A stretch of DNA of 64,000 nucleotides. Source: Ensifer sp. PDNC004. Lineage in GTDB: Bacteria > Pseudomonadota > Alphaproteobacteria > Rhizobiales > Rhizobiaceae. A program made the translations under genes and the position numbers. The first letter of the stretch is position 1. Every line of letters begins with the position of its first letter. The stretch is from the NCBI RefSeq assembly GCF_016919405.1, contig NZ_CP070353.1, positions 1,798,001-1,862,000 on the forward strand. Direction: 5' to 3'. The notes beneath the pieces are model-generated. The model had not been told where the DNA came from. It was given only the letters and a program-made list of their open reading frames with translations, and searched no databases. Positions 50,668 to 59,591 of the stretch are shown here, piece after piece.

Positions 50668-51869
50668 TGGCCACGGCCGCAGCCTTTGTTCGCGAAAGAA
50701 CCGATTGGTCGGGCGTGATGACCGTTGTTGCGGCCGGCGTGGTCGCGGCGATGCAGGTGGGCAAGGGGCTGATTGCCGGCCCGCTGCTTCAGCCCGATCT
50801 TGAGCTCAACCTTTCTGCCCTCGGCTGGATCACCTCCGTCTTCGCCATCGTTGGCGTCGTCGGGGGCATGGCAGCCGGCGCGTTCGTCACAGCGGCCGGC
50901 GACCGGCGCCTGCTTGGCATCGGCATGGCACTGCTGGCGTTCGGTTCCTTTGCCGGCGCGGCGAGCCCAGCATTCACGCTGCTTCTACTGTCGCGCATCA
51001 TCGAGGGCTTCGGGTTTCTGCTTGTCGTCGTCGCCGGCCCCGCCATCCTCATGCGCCTGGCGACGCAGGAGCGCAGCGACCTCGTCTTTGCGCTCTGGAG
51101 CTGTTTCATGCCCGCGGGCATGGCGATCGCCATGCTGACGGGGCCCGCCTTTGCCGACTGGCCGGCGATCTGGTGGAGCAACGGCTTGCTCACGCTTGCG
51201 AGCCTCGCCTCCATCTTCCTCGCCGTTTCGCCGTCCCGGCAAGCATCGCGTGTCACCACCCGCTTCAGGGACGATGCCGCGGAAACGCTGACGAGCCGCG
51301 GCCCCGTGCTGCTCTTCGTGCTATTCTCGCTCTACAGCCTGATGAGCTTCACGCTTTCGAGCTTTCTGCCGATCCTGCTGATCGAGCGCCTGCAGGTCTC
51401 GCTTGGAACCGTTGGCCTCCTGAGCGCCGTCATCACGCTGGTGAACGTCTTCGGCAATCTGGCCGCCGGCCATCTTCTGTCCCGCGGTTTCGCCCGCGGC
51501 AGGCTGGTCGCGAGCGCCGCACTCTTGACCGGCGTCTCCGGCCTTTGGATTTTCCTGAGCCCGTCAGGCGGACATCTGATTCTGGCGCTCTGCATCCTGT
51601 TTTCCGCGATCGGCGGGCTCATCCCAGCGACGCTGATCTCTTCGGTGCCGCTCCTGTCGCCGCGTCCGGCGCTTGCGCCAATGGCGATGGGCCTGCTGAT
51701 GCAGGGCAGCAACTTCGGGCAGCTCATCGGCCCTGTTGCGGTCGGAACCGCAATCGAACACTACGGATGGGCTTCAGGGGCGGTCTTCATCGGCGCCGGC
51801 GCCGTTCTTTGCATCGCGCTGGCGCCCACACTCGAACGGACGCTACGGGAAAGCAGACCCGAACGCTGA
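50667..51869 (+). CDS. MFS transporter co-transcribed with wrbA
   Basis: A 400-residue 12-helix MFS protein. The motif A-like loop is seen in TSVFAIVGVVGGMAAGAFVTAAGDRRLLGIG and the following helices include LLLLSRIIEGFGFLLVVVAGPAILMRLA, similar to the CynX/NimT-like branch. Substrate unknown. Its ATG shares a base with the wrbA stop. A bidirectional terminator follows at 51889. Confidence 0.88.
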   Translation: MATAAAFVRERTDWSGVMTVVAAGVVAAMQVGKGLIAGPLLQPDLELNLSALGWITSVFAIVGVVGGMAAGAFVTAAGDRRLLGIGMALLAFGSFAGAASPAFTLLLLSRIIEGFGFLLVVVAGPAILMRLATQERSDLVFALWSCFMPAGMAIAMLTGPAFADWPAIWWSNGLLTLASLASIFLAVSPSRQASRVTTRFRDDAAETLTSRGPVLLFVLFSLYSLMSFTLSSFLPILLIERLQVSLGTVGLLSAVITLVNVFGNLAAGHLLSRGFARGRLVASAALLTGVSGLWIFLSPSGGHLILALCILFSAIGGLIPATLISSVPLLSPRPALAPMAMGLLMQGSNFGQLIGPVAVGTAIEHYGWASGAVFIGAGAVLCIALAPTLERTLRESRPER

Positions 51870-51888
51870 CACCAGCGGCAGTCAACAA

Positions 51889-51923
51889 AAAACCCACCGG
51901 CAGATGCCGGTGGGTTTTGTTTT
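51889..51923. terminator. Bidirectional Rho-independent terminator
   Basis: AAAACCCACCGGC / GCCGGTGGGTTTT, a perfect 13-bp stem with AGAT loop (51889-51918), then TGTTTTT on the plus strand and a T-rich tail on the minus strand. It serves the wrbA-MFS operon and the convergent DUF2267 gene. Confidence 0.93.
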
Positions 51924-51942
51924 TGCAGTCGAGACGCCCGTA

Positions 51943-52335
51943 TCAGACGAACTGGCTGAGACCCGGAACCGAAGCGACGACTTCGTCGACCACGTCGGCG
52001 CCAGCCTTCTCCTTGGCGAATGCGATGGTTTCCTTGGCAAGCCCGGTGATTTCACCCATGCCGAGGCCCTGGCTCATCAGCTGCTGGCCAAGCGCCATGA
52101 CGCCGCCGCCACCGATCGCCGACATCAGACCGCCGAGCAGTCCGCCGCCGCCGGTGCCTTCGCCGTTGTACTGCGCGATCAGCTCGGACGCGCCGGGAAT
52201 CGCTTCGATCATCTGGGCAACCGGACCGTCGGCGGCTTCGCGCTGCAGGAAGCCGAGAATCATGCCGACAGCCTTTTCGGCCGTTGCCGGCTCGATGCCG
52301 ACATTTTCAGCAACGCGCGTGACCAGTTCATTCAT
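51943..52335 (-). CDS. DUF2267-like small protein
   Basis: A 130-residue protein, MNELVTRVAENVGIEPATAEKAVGMILGFLQREAADGPVAQMIEAIPGASELI, then a Gly-rich hinge (GEGTGGGGLLGGLMSAIGGGGVMALG) and a helical end. The N-terminal helical bundle resembles DUF2267 / DUF2780-type proteins, which are of unknown function. The central Gly/Leu segment is hydrophobic enough for membrane contact but lacks a clear helix length. GAGGGAG lies 8 nt before the ATG. It is a single gene with its terminator at 51889. Confidence 0.78.
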   Translation of the reverse strand: MNELVTRVAENVGIEPATAEKAVGMILGFLQREAADGPVAQMIEAIPGASELIAQYNGEGTGGGGLLGGLMSAIGGGGVMALGQQLMSQGLGMGEITGLAKETIAFAKEKAGADVVDEVVASVPGLSQFV

Positions 52336-52585
52336 GGAGAAACTCCCTCATTTTGGATTTTTGACGTTGACGTCAAGGTAAATGATCGCTCATCAAATAA
52401 CAAGCCGTGAGCCGTGACTATCGACCCGTCGATATCGCCGCTTTCCGGTCGCGGATGGGCACAGCCTTGTTGCCGGGCGCAACCGCACCACCTATAACAG
52501 AAATCCAGGCACAATTCGATGACGGCGCGCCCCTGCGACACTGCGAACCGCCCGCTTTCATTGATGAAACGGAGATGAAGCCCAC

Positions 52586-54160
52586 ATGTTGGAAGAAGGC
52601 AAGCTCTTTATCGGCACCAGCCGCAAGCCTGATGATTCGATCAACAAGGGCGAGTACCTGGAGCTCAAGTTCGGCAACCGCCACGGCCTGGTCACCGGCG
52701 CCACCGGCACCGGCAAGACGATCACCCTGCAGGTGCTCGCCGAAGGCTTTTCCAACGCCGGCGTCCCGGTCTTCTGCGCCGACGTCAAGGGCGACCTCTC
52801 CGGCATCGGCGCGATCGGCGAGGCCAAGGATTTCATCTTGAAGCGTGCCGAACAGATCGGCCTGCCGACAAACCCGTACGAGTTTCAGGAATTCCCGGTC
52901 ATCTTCTGGGATCTCTACGGCGAAAAGGGCCACCGCGTCCGCACCACCATGTCGGAGATGGGCCCGCTGCTGCTGTCGCGGCTGATGAATGCGACCGACG
53001 CGCAGGAAGGCGTGCTCAACATCGCCTTCAAGATCGCCGACGAGGGCGGACTGCCGCTGCTCGACCTCAAGGATCTGCAGGCGCTGCTCAACTACATGGG
53101 CGACAATGCCAGCGCGCTCTCCAACCAGTTCGGTTTCATCTCCAAGTCCTCGGTGGGCTCGATCCAGCGGGAGCTGCTGATCCTCGAACAGCAGGGTGCC
53201 GAACATTTCTTCGGCGAGCCGGCGTTGAAGATTTCCGACATCATGCGCACCACCAATGACGGTCGCGGCGCGATCTCGGTGCTTGCCGCCGACAAGCTGA
53301 TGATGAACCCGCGGCTCTACGCCACCTTCCTGCTCTGGCTGCTGTCCGAACTGTTCGAGGAACTGCCGGAAGTGGGCGACCCGGACAAGCCGAAGCTCGT
53401 GTTCTTCTTCGACGAGGCGCACCTGCTCTTCAACGACGCGCCGAAGGCACTGATCGAGCGCGTCGAACAGGTCGTGCGCCTGATCCGCTCCAAGGGCGTC
53501 GGTGTCTATTTCGTCACCCAGAACCCTCTCGACGTGCCGGACACGGTTCTCGGCCAGCTCGGCAACCGCGTCCAGCATGCCTTGCGCGCCTACACGCCGC
53601 GCGACCAGAAGGCGGTGAAGACCGCCGCCGACACCTTCCGCCCGAACCCGGATTTCGACTGCGCCACGGTGATCACCAATCTCGGCACCGGTGAGGCTCT
53701 CGTCTCCACGCTCGAAGGCAAGGGCGCACCCTCGATGGTCGAGCGCACGCTGGTGCGCCCGCCGCAGTCGCGCGTCGGCCCGCTGACCGAGGCCGAGCGA
53801 AAGAAGGTCATGGACGTCAGCCCGGTCCGCGGTCTTTACGACGAGGATTTCGACCGTGAATCGGCCTACGAGATCCTGGCAGCACGCGCCAAGAAGGCGT
53901 CCGACGCGCAGGCCGAAGCCCAGGCTCAGGCAGGTCAGCAGACGAGCGAGGCGAGCACCGGCGGCAGCCGCTGGACGCTGCCGGGCTTTGGCGACGACGA
54001 TCAGCCGGCACCGGCCGGCAAGCAGGCGCGTCCGCGCAGCTCCGGCTACCAACGTGAGACGGTCGTCGAAGCGGCAATGAAATCGGTCGCCCGCACGGTC
54101 GCGACCCAGGTTGGCCGCGCCCTGGTGCGCGGCATCCTCGGCAGCCTCAGCCGGCGCTAA
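52586..54160 (+). CDS. HerA-like ATPase of the DUF853 (YjgR) family
   Basis: A 524-residue P-loop ATPase. Walker A is GATGTGKT at 38-45, Walker B VFFFDEAHLLF at about 273-283, and a later sensor-like YFVTQNPLDVPDTVLGQLGNRVQHALRAYTPRD. This is the HerA/FtsK-superfamily DUF853 pattern (E. coli YjgR), hexameric motor-like proteins of unknown substrate; DNA translocation is a family-level suggestion only. The last about 80 residues are Ala/Gln-rich and poorly ordered, ending in an amphipathic helix. GGAG lies 11 nt before the ATG. A hairpin (54193-54219, ACGCGCCCTGA/TCAGGGCGCGT) lies downstream. Confidence 0.92.
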   Translation: MLEEGKLFIGTSRKPDDSINKGEYLELKFGNRHGLVTGATGTGKTITLQVLAEGFSNAGVPVFCADVKGDLSGIGAIGEAKDFILKRAEQIGLPTNPYEFQEFPVIFWDLYGEKGHRVRTTMSEMGPLLLSRLMNATDAQEGVLNIAFKIADEGGLPLLDLKDLQALLNYMGDNASALSNQFGFISKSSVGSIQRELLILEQQGAEHFFGEPALKISDIMRTTNDGRGAISVLAADKLMMNPRLYATFLLWLLSELFEELPEVGDPDKPKLVFFFDEAHLLFNDAPKALIERVEQVVRLIRSKGVGVYFVTQNPLDVPDTVLGQLGNRVQHALRAYTPRDQKAVKTAADTFRPNPDFDCATVITNLGTGEALVSTLEGKGAPSMVERTLVRPPQSRVGPLTEAERKKVMDVSPVRGLYDEDFDRESAYEILAARAKKASDAQAEAQAQAGQQTSEASTGGSRWTLPGFGDDDQPAPAGKQARPRSSGYQRETVVEAAMKSVARTVATQVGRALVRGILGSLSRR

Positions 54161-54192
54161 CCAAGGCCGGCCGACGCGGCCCATCCATTCCC

Positions 54193-54219
54193 ACGCGCCC
54201 TGACCCCATCAGGGCGCGT
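54193..54219 (+). terminator. Hairpin after the HerA-like gene
   Basis: A perfect 11-bp stem, ACGCGCCCTGA / TCAGGGCGCGT, with a 5-nt loop, 32 nt after the stop. A T-tract is absent; it could still end transcription. Confidence 0.55.
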
Positions 54220-54309
54220 CGTCGCACCGAATTTCTGAAGAAAGCTTAAGTCCAACGCGGGGTGCCGGAACGGCGCGGTGACATTGCCCGACGGCCTGCC
54301 GTGCCGCCA

Positions 54310-54552
54310 TCAATGCCGCGTCTTGGGGACGGTGACTGCGCTCAGGCGACGCCCGCTCACCGCGACGGCGGCGCGCTGTGTGGCGGCGTATTCGTCCGTC
54401 AGCTCCAGTAGAACCAGAGCGATCTCGTCCCAATGCCACCCTGCCCGCTCGGCGAGATCCGTCAGCAGTTCGAACTCCTCGCGCAACGCGGCTCCGCATT
54501 CGAGCTCGCGCTGGGCGAGTGTGCAGGTTCTGGTTTTCGGCCTGGCGATCAT
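54310..54552 (-). CDS. Small hypothetical protein
   Basis: An 80-residue soluble protein (MIARPKTRTCTLAQRELECGAALREEFELLTDLAERAGWHWDEIALVLLELTDEYAATQR). It has two Cys near the N-terminus, a central acidic helical part and a basic end. An AGGAGG site lies 9 nt before the ATG, which is why I accept it although it is short. It is divergent from the DUF1236 gene. No family is recognised. Confidence 0.65.
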   Translation of the reverse strand: MIARPKTRTCTLAQRELECGAALREEFELLTDLAERAGWHWDEIALVLLELTDEYAATQRAAVAVSGRRLSAVTVPKTRH

Positions 54553-54699
54553 CCTATTTTACCTCCTGCTCATCAACGCCCAGCCGGACCATAGGTTCCA
54601 GCAACGCCCAGCCGAAGCCTCGGTTCGAGCACCGCCCAACACCGTGCAAGGGGAACCAATCGGTCGCCGGGCCGTTGGCTAGGGACAGGAGGTGCTGTC

Positions 54700-54987
54700 A
54701 TGAAGAAAATCATCCTAGCCAGTTTTGTAGCGAGCCTTGCCTTTTCCGGCGTCGCCCTGGCTCAGACCACGACGGTCGTCGTTCCCGGCGAGGTCAAGAC
54801 CTACGTCCTTCAGCAAACCAGCCCATCGGTGACCTATGACGGCACCGTCGTGGTGGGCGAGCCCCTGCCCGACACGGTCGAGGTCTACCCGATCCCGCAG
54901 CAGCCAACCTACGGCTATGTGGTCGTGAACCAGCAAAGGGTGCTGGTCGACCCGCAAAGCAGGCGGGTCATCGAGGTTCTGCAGTAG
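54700..54987 (+). CDS. Exported DUF1236-type protein
   Basis: A 95-residue exported protein with a signal peptide (MKKIILASFVASLAFSGVALAQ, cleavage after ALA). The mature 74 residues hold the DUF1236-like pattern: VGEPLPDTVEVYPIPQQPTYGYVVVNQQRVLVDPQSRRVIEVLQ, a beta-rich module common in rhizobial periplasmic proteins; full-length DUF1236 proteins usually carry it as a repeated C-terminal part. CAGGAGG lies 8 nt before the ATG. Function unknown. Confidence 0.85.
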   Translation: MKKIILASFVASLAFSGVALAQTTTVVVPGEVKTYVLQQTSPSVTYDGTVVVGEPLPDTVEVYPIPQQPTYGYVVVNQQRVLVDPQSRRVIEVLQ

Positions 54988-55014
54988 ACCGGCACGAAGC
55001 ATGCCAGAAATAGA

Positions 55015-55046
55015 AGAAGCCCGGCGGAGACCGCCGGGCTTCTTTC
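55015..55046. terminator. Terminator between the DUF1236 and ohr genes
   Basis: AGAAGCCCGGCGG / CCGCCGGGCTTCT, perfect 13-bp stem with an AGA loop, then TTC. It lies between convergent genes and its GAAG...CTTC base supplies T-rich tails both ways. Confidence 0.85.
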
Positions 55047-55066
55047 AATAGGGTATCTGAGGAAAC

Positions 55067-55489
55067 TCAGGCGACGGTGAGCTTCACGTCGATGTTGCCC
55101 TTGGTCGCATGGCTGTAGGGGCAAACGATATGCGCCTTCTGGACGAGATCTTCGAGCACGGCCTTGTCGACGCCCGGCGAAGAGATTTCGAGTGCGGCGT
55201 CGATGCCGAAGCCGGTGCCATCTTCGCGCGGACCGATGCCGACGGTTCCCGTCACCGTGGTGTCTTCCGGAAGCTTTACCTTCTCCTTGCCGGCCACGAA
55301 TTTCAGCGCGCCGAGGAAGCAGGCCGAGTAGCCGGCTGCAAAGAGCTGCTCGGGATTGGTGCCGCGGGCGCCATCGCCGCCGAGTTCCTTCGGAACGGTG
55401 AGCGTGACGTCGAGCACGCCGTCGGCGCTCTTGGCCTGGCCGGCGCGGCCACCGGTTGCGGACGCTGTGGTGCGGTAAAGAATGGGCAT
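55067..55489 (-). CDS. ohr: Organic hydroperoxide resistance protein
   Basis: A 140-residue Ohr/OsmC-family peroxidase with both redox Cys: Cys57 in [12 protein letters not shown] and Cys123 in [13 protein letters not shown]. The Arg that activates the peroxidatic thiol is probably in [18 protein letters not shown]. Ohr reduces fatty-acid and other organic hydroperoxides using lipoyl thiols. The start at 55489 has AAAGGAG 9 nt upstream; an ATG at 55540 falls in the operator. It is divergent from the MarR-type OhrR gene, the classic ohr-ohrR layout. Confidence 0.96.
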   Translation of the reverse strand: MPILYRTTASATGGRAGQAKSADGVLDVTLTVPKELGGDGARGTNPEQLFAAGYSACFLGALKFVAGKEKVKLPEDTTVTGTVGIGPREDGTGFGIDAALEISSPGVDKAVLEDLVQKAHIVCPYSHATKGNIDVKLTVA

Positions 55490-55537
55490 TGGCGGGGTCT
55501 CCTTTGCGTTTCCTGAGTGAATGCGATTTAGATAGCG

Positions 55538-55576
55538 CAAAATTCAATTGTACGCAAATTAATTTTGCAAATTGCA
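55538..55576. promoter_or_regulatory. Probable OhrR operator cluster
   Basis: Between ohr and ohrR, GCAAAATT (55538-55545) and AATTTTGC (55562-55569) form a perfect 8-bp inverted repeat with a 16-nt spacer. Within and after it GCAAATT recurs at 55555 and 55568, so three GCAAA-type half sites follow in tandem. AT-rich dyads of this kind are the known OhrR targets. Confidence 0.65.
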
Positions 55577-55605
55577 TTTCGGGCGTCTTTTTGCGACAAT
55601 GGCGC

Positions 55606-56082
55606 ATGGCGAACAAGGCGGCACATGGCGACACTATTCCCGAGGAAGCACTCGCGCTCGGCAAGCAGCTGTGTTTTGCGGTCTATTCTGCGGCGCACGC
55701 ATTCAACCGCGCCTACAAGCCGCTGCTCGATCGTTTCGGCCTCACCTATCCCCAATATCTCGTGCTCCTGGCGCTCTGGCAACAGGACGAAATGACCGTC
55801 AAGCGGATCGGCGAGGAGATCGGACTGGATTCAGGAACGTTGTCGCCGCTTCTCAAACGCCTGGAGGCAGCCGGGTATGTCGGCCGCCAGCGCGATCCGA
55901 GCGACGAACGACAGGTGATCGTGCGGCTGACGGACAAGGGCCAGGACCTGAAGAACGAGGCCTTCGGCATCCTGGCGGGCATCAGCAAGGCTTCGGGATG
56001 CAGCCTGAAGCAAGCAGAAGACATTCGCGAGACGCTGCATCAGCTGACGCGACAGCTCAATGCCGGCCCGGGCGAAGAGTGA
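55606..56082 (+). CDS. ohrR: OhrR, MarR-family peroxide-sensing repressor
   Basis: A 158-residue winged-helix repressor: KQLCFAVYSAAHAFNRAYKPLLDRFGLTYPQYLVLLALW, with sensing Cys23, then the recognition region MTVKRIGEEIGLDSGTLSPLLKRLEAAGYVGRQRDPSDERQV. A second Cys at 132 (SGCSLKQ) makes this a 2-Cys type, which forms an intersubunit disulfide, as opposed to the 1-Cys B. subtilis type. Organic hydroperoxide would release it from the operator and induce ohr. No strong ribosome site precedes the ATG at 55606; it begins at the usual position. Confidence 0.94.
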   Translation: MANKAAHGDTIPEEALALGKQLCFAVYSAAHAFNRAYKPLLDRFGLTYPQYLVLLALWQQDEMTVKRIGEEIGLDSGTLSPLLKRLEAAGYVGRQRDPSDERQVIVRLTDKGQDLKNEAFGILAGISKASGCSLKQAEDIRETLHQLTRQLNAGPGEE

Positions 56083-56128
56083 CCGGCTTGCCTTCCGCTC
56101 CACGTAGAAGGTGCCGCGCATTAATGAG

Positions 56129-56147
56129 AGGGGCGGATTCCGCCCCT
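56129..56147. terminator. Short GC hairpin between ohrR and the L,D-transpeptidase gene
   Basis: AGGGGCGG / CCGCCCCT with an ATT loop lies between the two convergent genes. T-tracts are missing, so its role as a terminator is uncertain. Confidence 0.45.
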
Positions 56148-56155
56148 GCCCGTCA

Positions 56156-56971
56156 TCAGATGACGAGGATCGGCGCCTTGCCGCGGACGCGATCGTAGAG
56201 ATCCATCACATCCTGGTTGAGCATGCGCACGCAGCCGGACGAGACCGCCTTGCCGATCGACTTCCATTCGGGCGTACCGTGGACGCGGTAAAGCGTGTCC
56301 TGGCCGTTCTGGAAGATGTAGAGCGCCCGCGAACCGAGCGGGTTGTTGAGGCCCGGGGCCATACCGCCGTTCTTGGCCGAATAGGGTTTTAGCTGGGGCT
56401 GACGCGCGACCATGCTGTCGGGCGGGGTCCAGCGCGGCCACTTCTGCTTCCACTGGATGACGCCGCGGCCGGACCAGGCGAAACCCTCGCGACCGAGGCC
56501 GACGCCGTAACGCAGCGCCCGGCCGCCCGGCTGGATCAGGTAGAGGTAACGGTCGCCGGTATCGACGACGATCGTGCCCGGCTGCTCGCCGAAGGGGTCG
56601 CTGACCTCCTGGCGATAGAAGCGCGCGTCGATCTGACGGAACGGCACCTCCGGCACCTGATAGCCGCTGTCGCTCACCGAGGCATAGATATCCGAGACAT
56701 AGAGGCCCTGCGGCGGCAGACCGGTCGGAATCGGCCCTGGGCCATCCTGCCTCTCATAGATGCCTTCGGCGCGCGGATCGGTAAAACGTCCCTCGACCGC
56801 TGGATTGCGGAACACCGGCGCCGTCTCATAGCGAAAGACATCCGTGTTCATCGACGAAGTGCAGCTTGCAAGACCGGCGGAGGCGAGCGCCACACCGGAC
56901 GTGCGAAGAAACTGGCGACGGGAGAAAAGGACTGAAGAGGACATCGAACTCTGGGGGCTTGAGTGCGGCAT
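56156..56971 (-). CDS. L,D-transpeptidase (YkuD/ErfK family) with Tat-like signal
   Basis: A 271-residue exported enzyme. The N-terminus has a twin-arginine-like signal (SRRQFLRTSGVALASAGLASC); the Cys after LAS could also be a lipobox. The YkuD domain (about 125-265) contains the catalytic site HGTPEWKSIGKAVSSGCVRMLNQDV, with active Cys in SGCVRM and His in HGTPEW. It forms 3-3 cross-links in peptidoglycan or attaches proteins to it. The start could be the second Met (56944), which better fits a Tat signal length. Read leftward. Confidence 0.92.
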   Translation of the reverse strand: MPHSSPQSSMSSSVLFSRRQFLRTSGVALASAGLASCTSSMNTDVFRYETAPVFRNPAVEGRFTDPRAEGIYERQDGPGPIPTGLPPQGLYVSDIYASVSDSGYQVPEVPFRQIDARFYRQEVSDPFGEQPGTIVVDTGDRYLYLIQPGGRALRYGVGLGREGFAWSGRGVIQWKQKWPRWTPPDSMVARQPQLKPYSAKNGGMAPGLNNPLGSRALYIFQNGQDTLYRVHGTPEWKSIGKAVSSGCVRMLNQDVMDLYDRVRGKAPILVI

Positions 56972-57083
56972 GAGGAGTGCTGCATGAATTTGCTTAACGA
57001 AATGCTACGCACAGCCCCCACGGATAGGGGCGATGCTTGCATTTACGGCTGGAACGAGGCTTGCGTCGCGCGGGCGGCAGGGC

Positions 57084-59417
57084 TCAAACGCTGTGGATAC
57101 TGAACCGGGGCTGAAGCATGAGCGCCTCGAAATCCGGAGCCGAGAGCGGCCGGCTGAAGAAGTAGCCCTGGATCTCGTCGCAACCGCTCTGGCGTAGAAA
57201 TTCGACCTGGGCCTGGTTTTCCACACCCTCTGCAATGACACGCAGGCCGAGGTTCCGGGCCAGCGAAATGATCGCGGCGGTGATGGCGTTGTCGTCGAGA
57301 TCCGTCGGGATGTCGGCGACGAAGGACCGGTCGATCTTCAGGCGGCGCACCGGAAAGCGCTTCAGCGCGCTGAGGCTCGAATAGCCGGTGCCGAAATCAT
57401 CGATCGCCAGATGCACTCCGATCGCCTGCAGCTCGTGCATGGTGGCGATCGCGCCCGGGACGTCCTGCATGATCAGGCTCTCGGTCAGTTCCAATTCGAG
57501 ACAGAACGGGTCAAGCCCGGTCTCTGCGAGAATTGCCGCAACGTGGGCGGCCCAGTTGCGCTCGCGGAACTGGCGCGCCGAAACGTTGACGCTGATGATC
57601 AGCGGCGGCAGGCCGGCGTCCTGCCAGGCCCTGGCCTGGCGGCAGGCGGCGCGCAGCACCCAGTCACCGATCGGCACGATCAGCCCGGTTTCCTCGGCGA
57701 GTGGAATGAAGGCCGCCGGCGAGACCGTGCCGCGTTCGGGGTGACGCCAGCGCAGCAAGGCTTCGGCGGCGAACACGCGGCCATTCGCCAGATTCATCTG
57801 CGGCTGGAACTGCAGGAAGAACTCGTCGCGCGCGAGCGCCTGGCGCAATTCTTCCTGCTGCTTGAGCTTCTCATGGGCCTTGGCGGCCATCTCTTCGGTG
57901 AAGACCTGCAGGTTGTTGCGGCCAAGCTCCTTGGCCCGGTACATCGCCATGTCGGCATTGGCGAGCAATTCGCCGACCGTCTTGCCCTGATTGGGAAAAC
58001 AGGCGACCCCCATGCTGCAGGTGACCTGCAGGCTGCGGCCCTCAATCTGCATCGGCGCTGCGATCGCCCGCCGGATATCCTCGAGCCGAGTCAGCACGAT
58101 GTCGCGTTCGCAGGGAAGCCCGTTCAAAAGCAGAATGAACTCATCGCCGCCGACCCGCACGACCATGTCGGACTTGCGCACAGAAGCCCGCATGCGCGAG
58201 GCCGTGACCTTCAGGAGTTCGTCGCCGGCGGCATGGCCGAGCGTGTCGTTGACAAGCTTGAAATTGTCGAGATCGAGGAAGGCGAGCACGGCCCATTGGC
58301 CACTGCCACGCAAGGCTTCCAGCGCCTCGGCGACCTGTTCCTCGAACAGCGCACGGTTCGGCAGACCGGTCAGCGCGTCGTGGTGCGCCATGAAGCTGAT
58401 GCGATCTTCGGCCTGCTTGCGTTCGATCGCGATGCCGGCGAGATGCGCCGCCATTGCGATCAGTTCCTTCTGTCCGTCGTCGGGCACGCCGACCGATTCG
58501 GAGTACAGCGCAAAAGTGCCGAGCACCTTGCGTTCGCGCGAATGGATCGGGGTCGACCAGCAGGCGCGGAAACCGTAGGGAACCACCAGCTCGCGATAAT
58601 CGTCCCAGAGCGGATCGATCATAATGTCCGAGACGATCACCTGCTCGCCGCGCCAGGCGGCCGTGCCGCAGGAGCCCATGCGCGGGCCGATCTCGACGCC
58701 GTGGATGGTCGCGCAATAGGCCTCGTCGAGGCTTGGCGCTGCGCCGTGGAAGAGATAGCGGCCATCGGCCGACAGCAGCAGCACCGAGCCCTTGATGCCC
58801 GGCATCAAGGCTTCGATCAAGAGGATCATGTCGCGGAAGAAGGCGTCGAGCGGCCGGCCGTTGGCGATCATTTCCAGCAGGCGCGCCTGCCCTTCGAGCA
58901 GCCGCTCGGCCGCCTTGCGGTCGGAGATGTCACGCGAGACGCCGACGATGCCGACGATCTTGCCGCTCTTGTTGCGCAGCGGCACCTTGGAGGTCATCAG
59001 CCAGCGATCGCGGCCCTTGCTGACGATGGCTCGTTCCTCGATGCCGAAGATCGGCTCGCCGGTTTCGATGACGCGACGCTCGATGTCGGCGATCGCCTTG
59101 GCCATCTGCGGCGGATGGAGATCGAAATCGGTCTTGCCGACGATATCCTTCAAGGCTTCGAGCCCGTTGTCGGCAACCGTCACCTGATTGGCGATCAGGA
59201 ACCGCCCCTCGACATCCTTGGCGTAGATGTAGTCGGGCACATGGTTGATCATCGTCTCCAACCAGTAGTGCCGGTCGGCAATGTCGGGTTCGCTCGGAAA
59301 GATGCGCGCGACCTCCTCGGCCAGCCGATTGCTGGCATCGATCAGGCGGCGCGTTTCCTCGTTGCCGCCAGCATTGAGAGCGGCATATCGCGGATTGCGG
59401 GACGTGTTCTTCGCCAA
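57084..59417 (-). CDS. PAS-GAF-GGDEF-EAL bifunctional c-di-GMP protein
   Basis: A 777-residue cytoplasmic protein. A PAS domain at about 50-165 (VPDYIYAKDVEGRFLIANQVT, GVSRDISDRK) is followed by a GAF domain (about 185-335), GGDEF (about 340-505) and EAL (about 525-765). GGDEF is intact at 423-427 with an inhibitory-site R-x-x-D (Arg414-Asp417) five residues before it. EAL at 552-554 is intact with LELTES, IDDFGTGYSSL, LKIDRSF and AEGVEN. Both synthesis and hydrolysis of c-di-GMP are possible; the balance is set by PAS/GAF ligands. No transmembrane segment is seen. Confidence 0.95.
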   Translation of the reverse strand: MAKNTSRNPRYAALNAGGNEETRRLIDASNRLAEEVARIFPSEPDIADRHYWLETMINHVPDYIYAKDVEGRFLIANQVTVADNGLEALKDIVGKTDFDLHPPQMAKAIADIERRVIETGEPIFGIEERAIVSKGRDRWLMTSKVPLRNKSGKIVGIVGVSRDISDRKAAERLLEGQARLLEMIANGRPLDAFFRDMILLIEALMPGIKGSVLLLSADGRYLFHGAAPSLDEAYCATIHGVEIGPRMGSCGTAAWRGEQVIVSDIMIDPLWDDYRELVVPYGFRACWSTPIHSRERKVLGTFALYSESVGVPDDGQKELIAMAAHLAGIAIERKQAEDRISFMAHHDALTGLPNRALFEEQVAEALEALRGSGQWAVLAFLDLDNFKLVNDTLGHAAGDELLKVTASRMRASVRKSDMVVRVGGDEFILLLNGLPCERDIVLTRLEDIRRAIAAPMQIEGRSLQVTCSMGVACFPNQGKTVGELLANADMAMYRAKELGRNNLQVFTEEMAAKAHEKLKQQEELRQALARDEFFLQFQPQMNLANGRVFAAEALLRWRHPERGTVSPAAFIPLAEETGLIVPIGDWVLRAACRQARAWQDAGLPPLIISVNVSARQFRERNWAAHVAAILAETGLDPFCLELELTESLIMQDVPGAIATMHELQAIGVHLAIDDFGTGYSSLSALKRFPVRRLKIDRSFVADIPTDLDDNAITAAIISLARNLGLRVIAEGVENQAQVEFLRQSGCDEIQGYFFSRPLSAPDFEALMLQPRFSIHSV

Positions 59418-59591
59418 GCAAGGCCTCCCGACGCTCTTCGTCGCGTCGCTGGTCGATCTTTCCCCACTTCACGTTAGACGAGCAAGAGTTAGCTCTTCCT
59501 AAATAACTGTAGAAAAATCGTGTAGAGGTTGCAACGGCCAAGTTGCAGCGGGCGATAGAAGGGGTGGACGACGCCACCCCTTGTTGTTCGT

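Noticed and set aside
57411..59477. 688-codon plus-strand frame opposite the GGDEF-EAL gene
   Set aside because: Antisense shadow; the minus-strand protein has intact GGDEF and EAL motifs.
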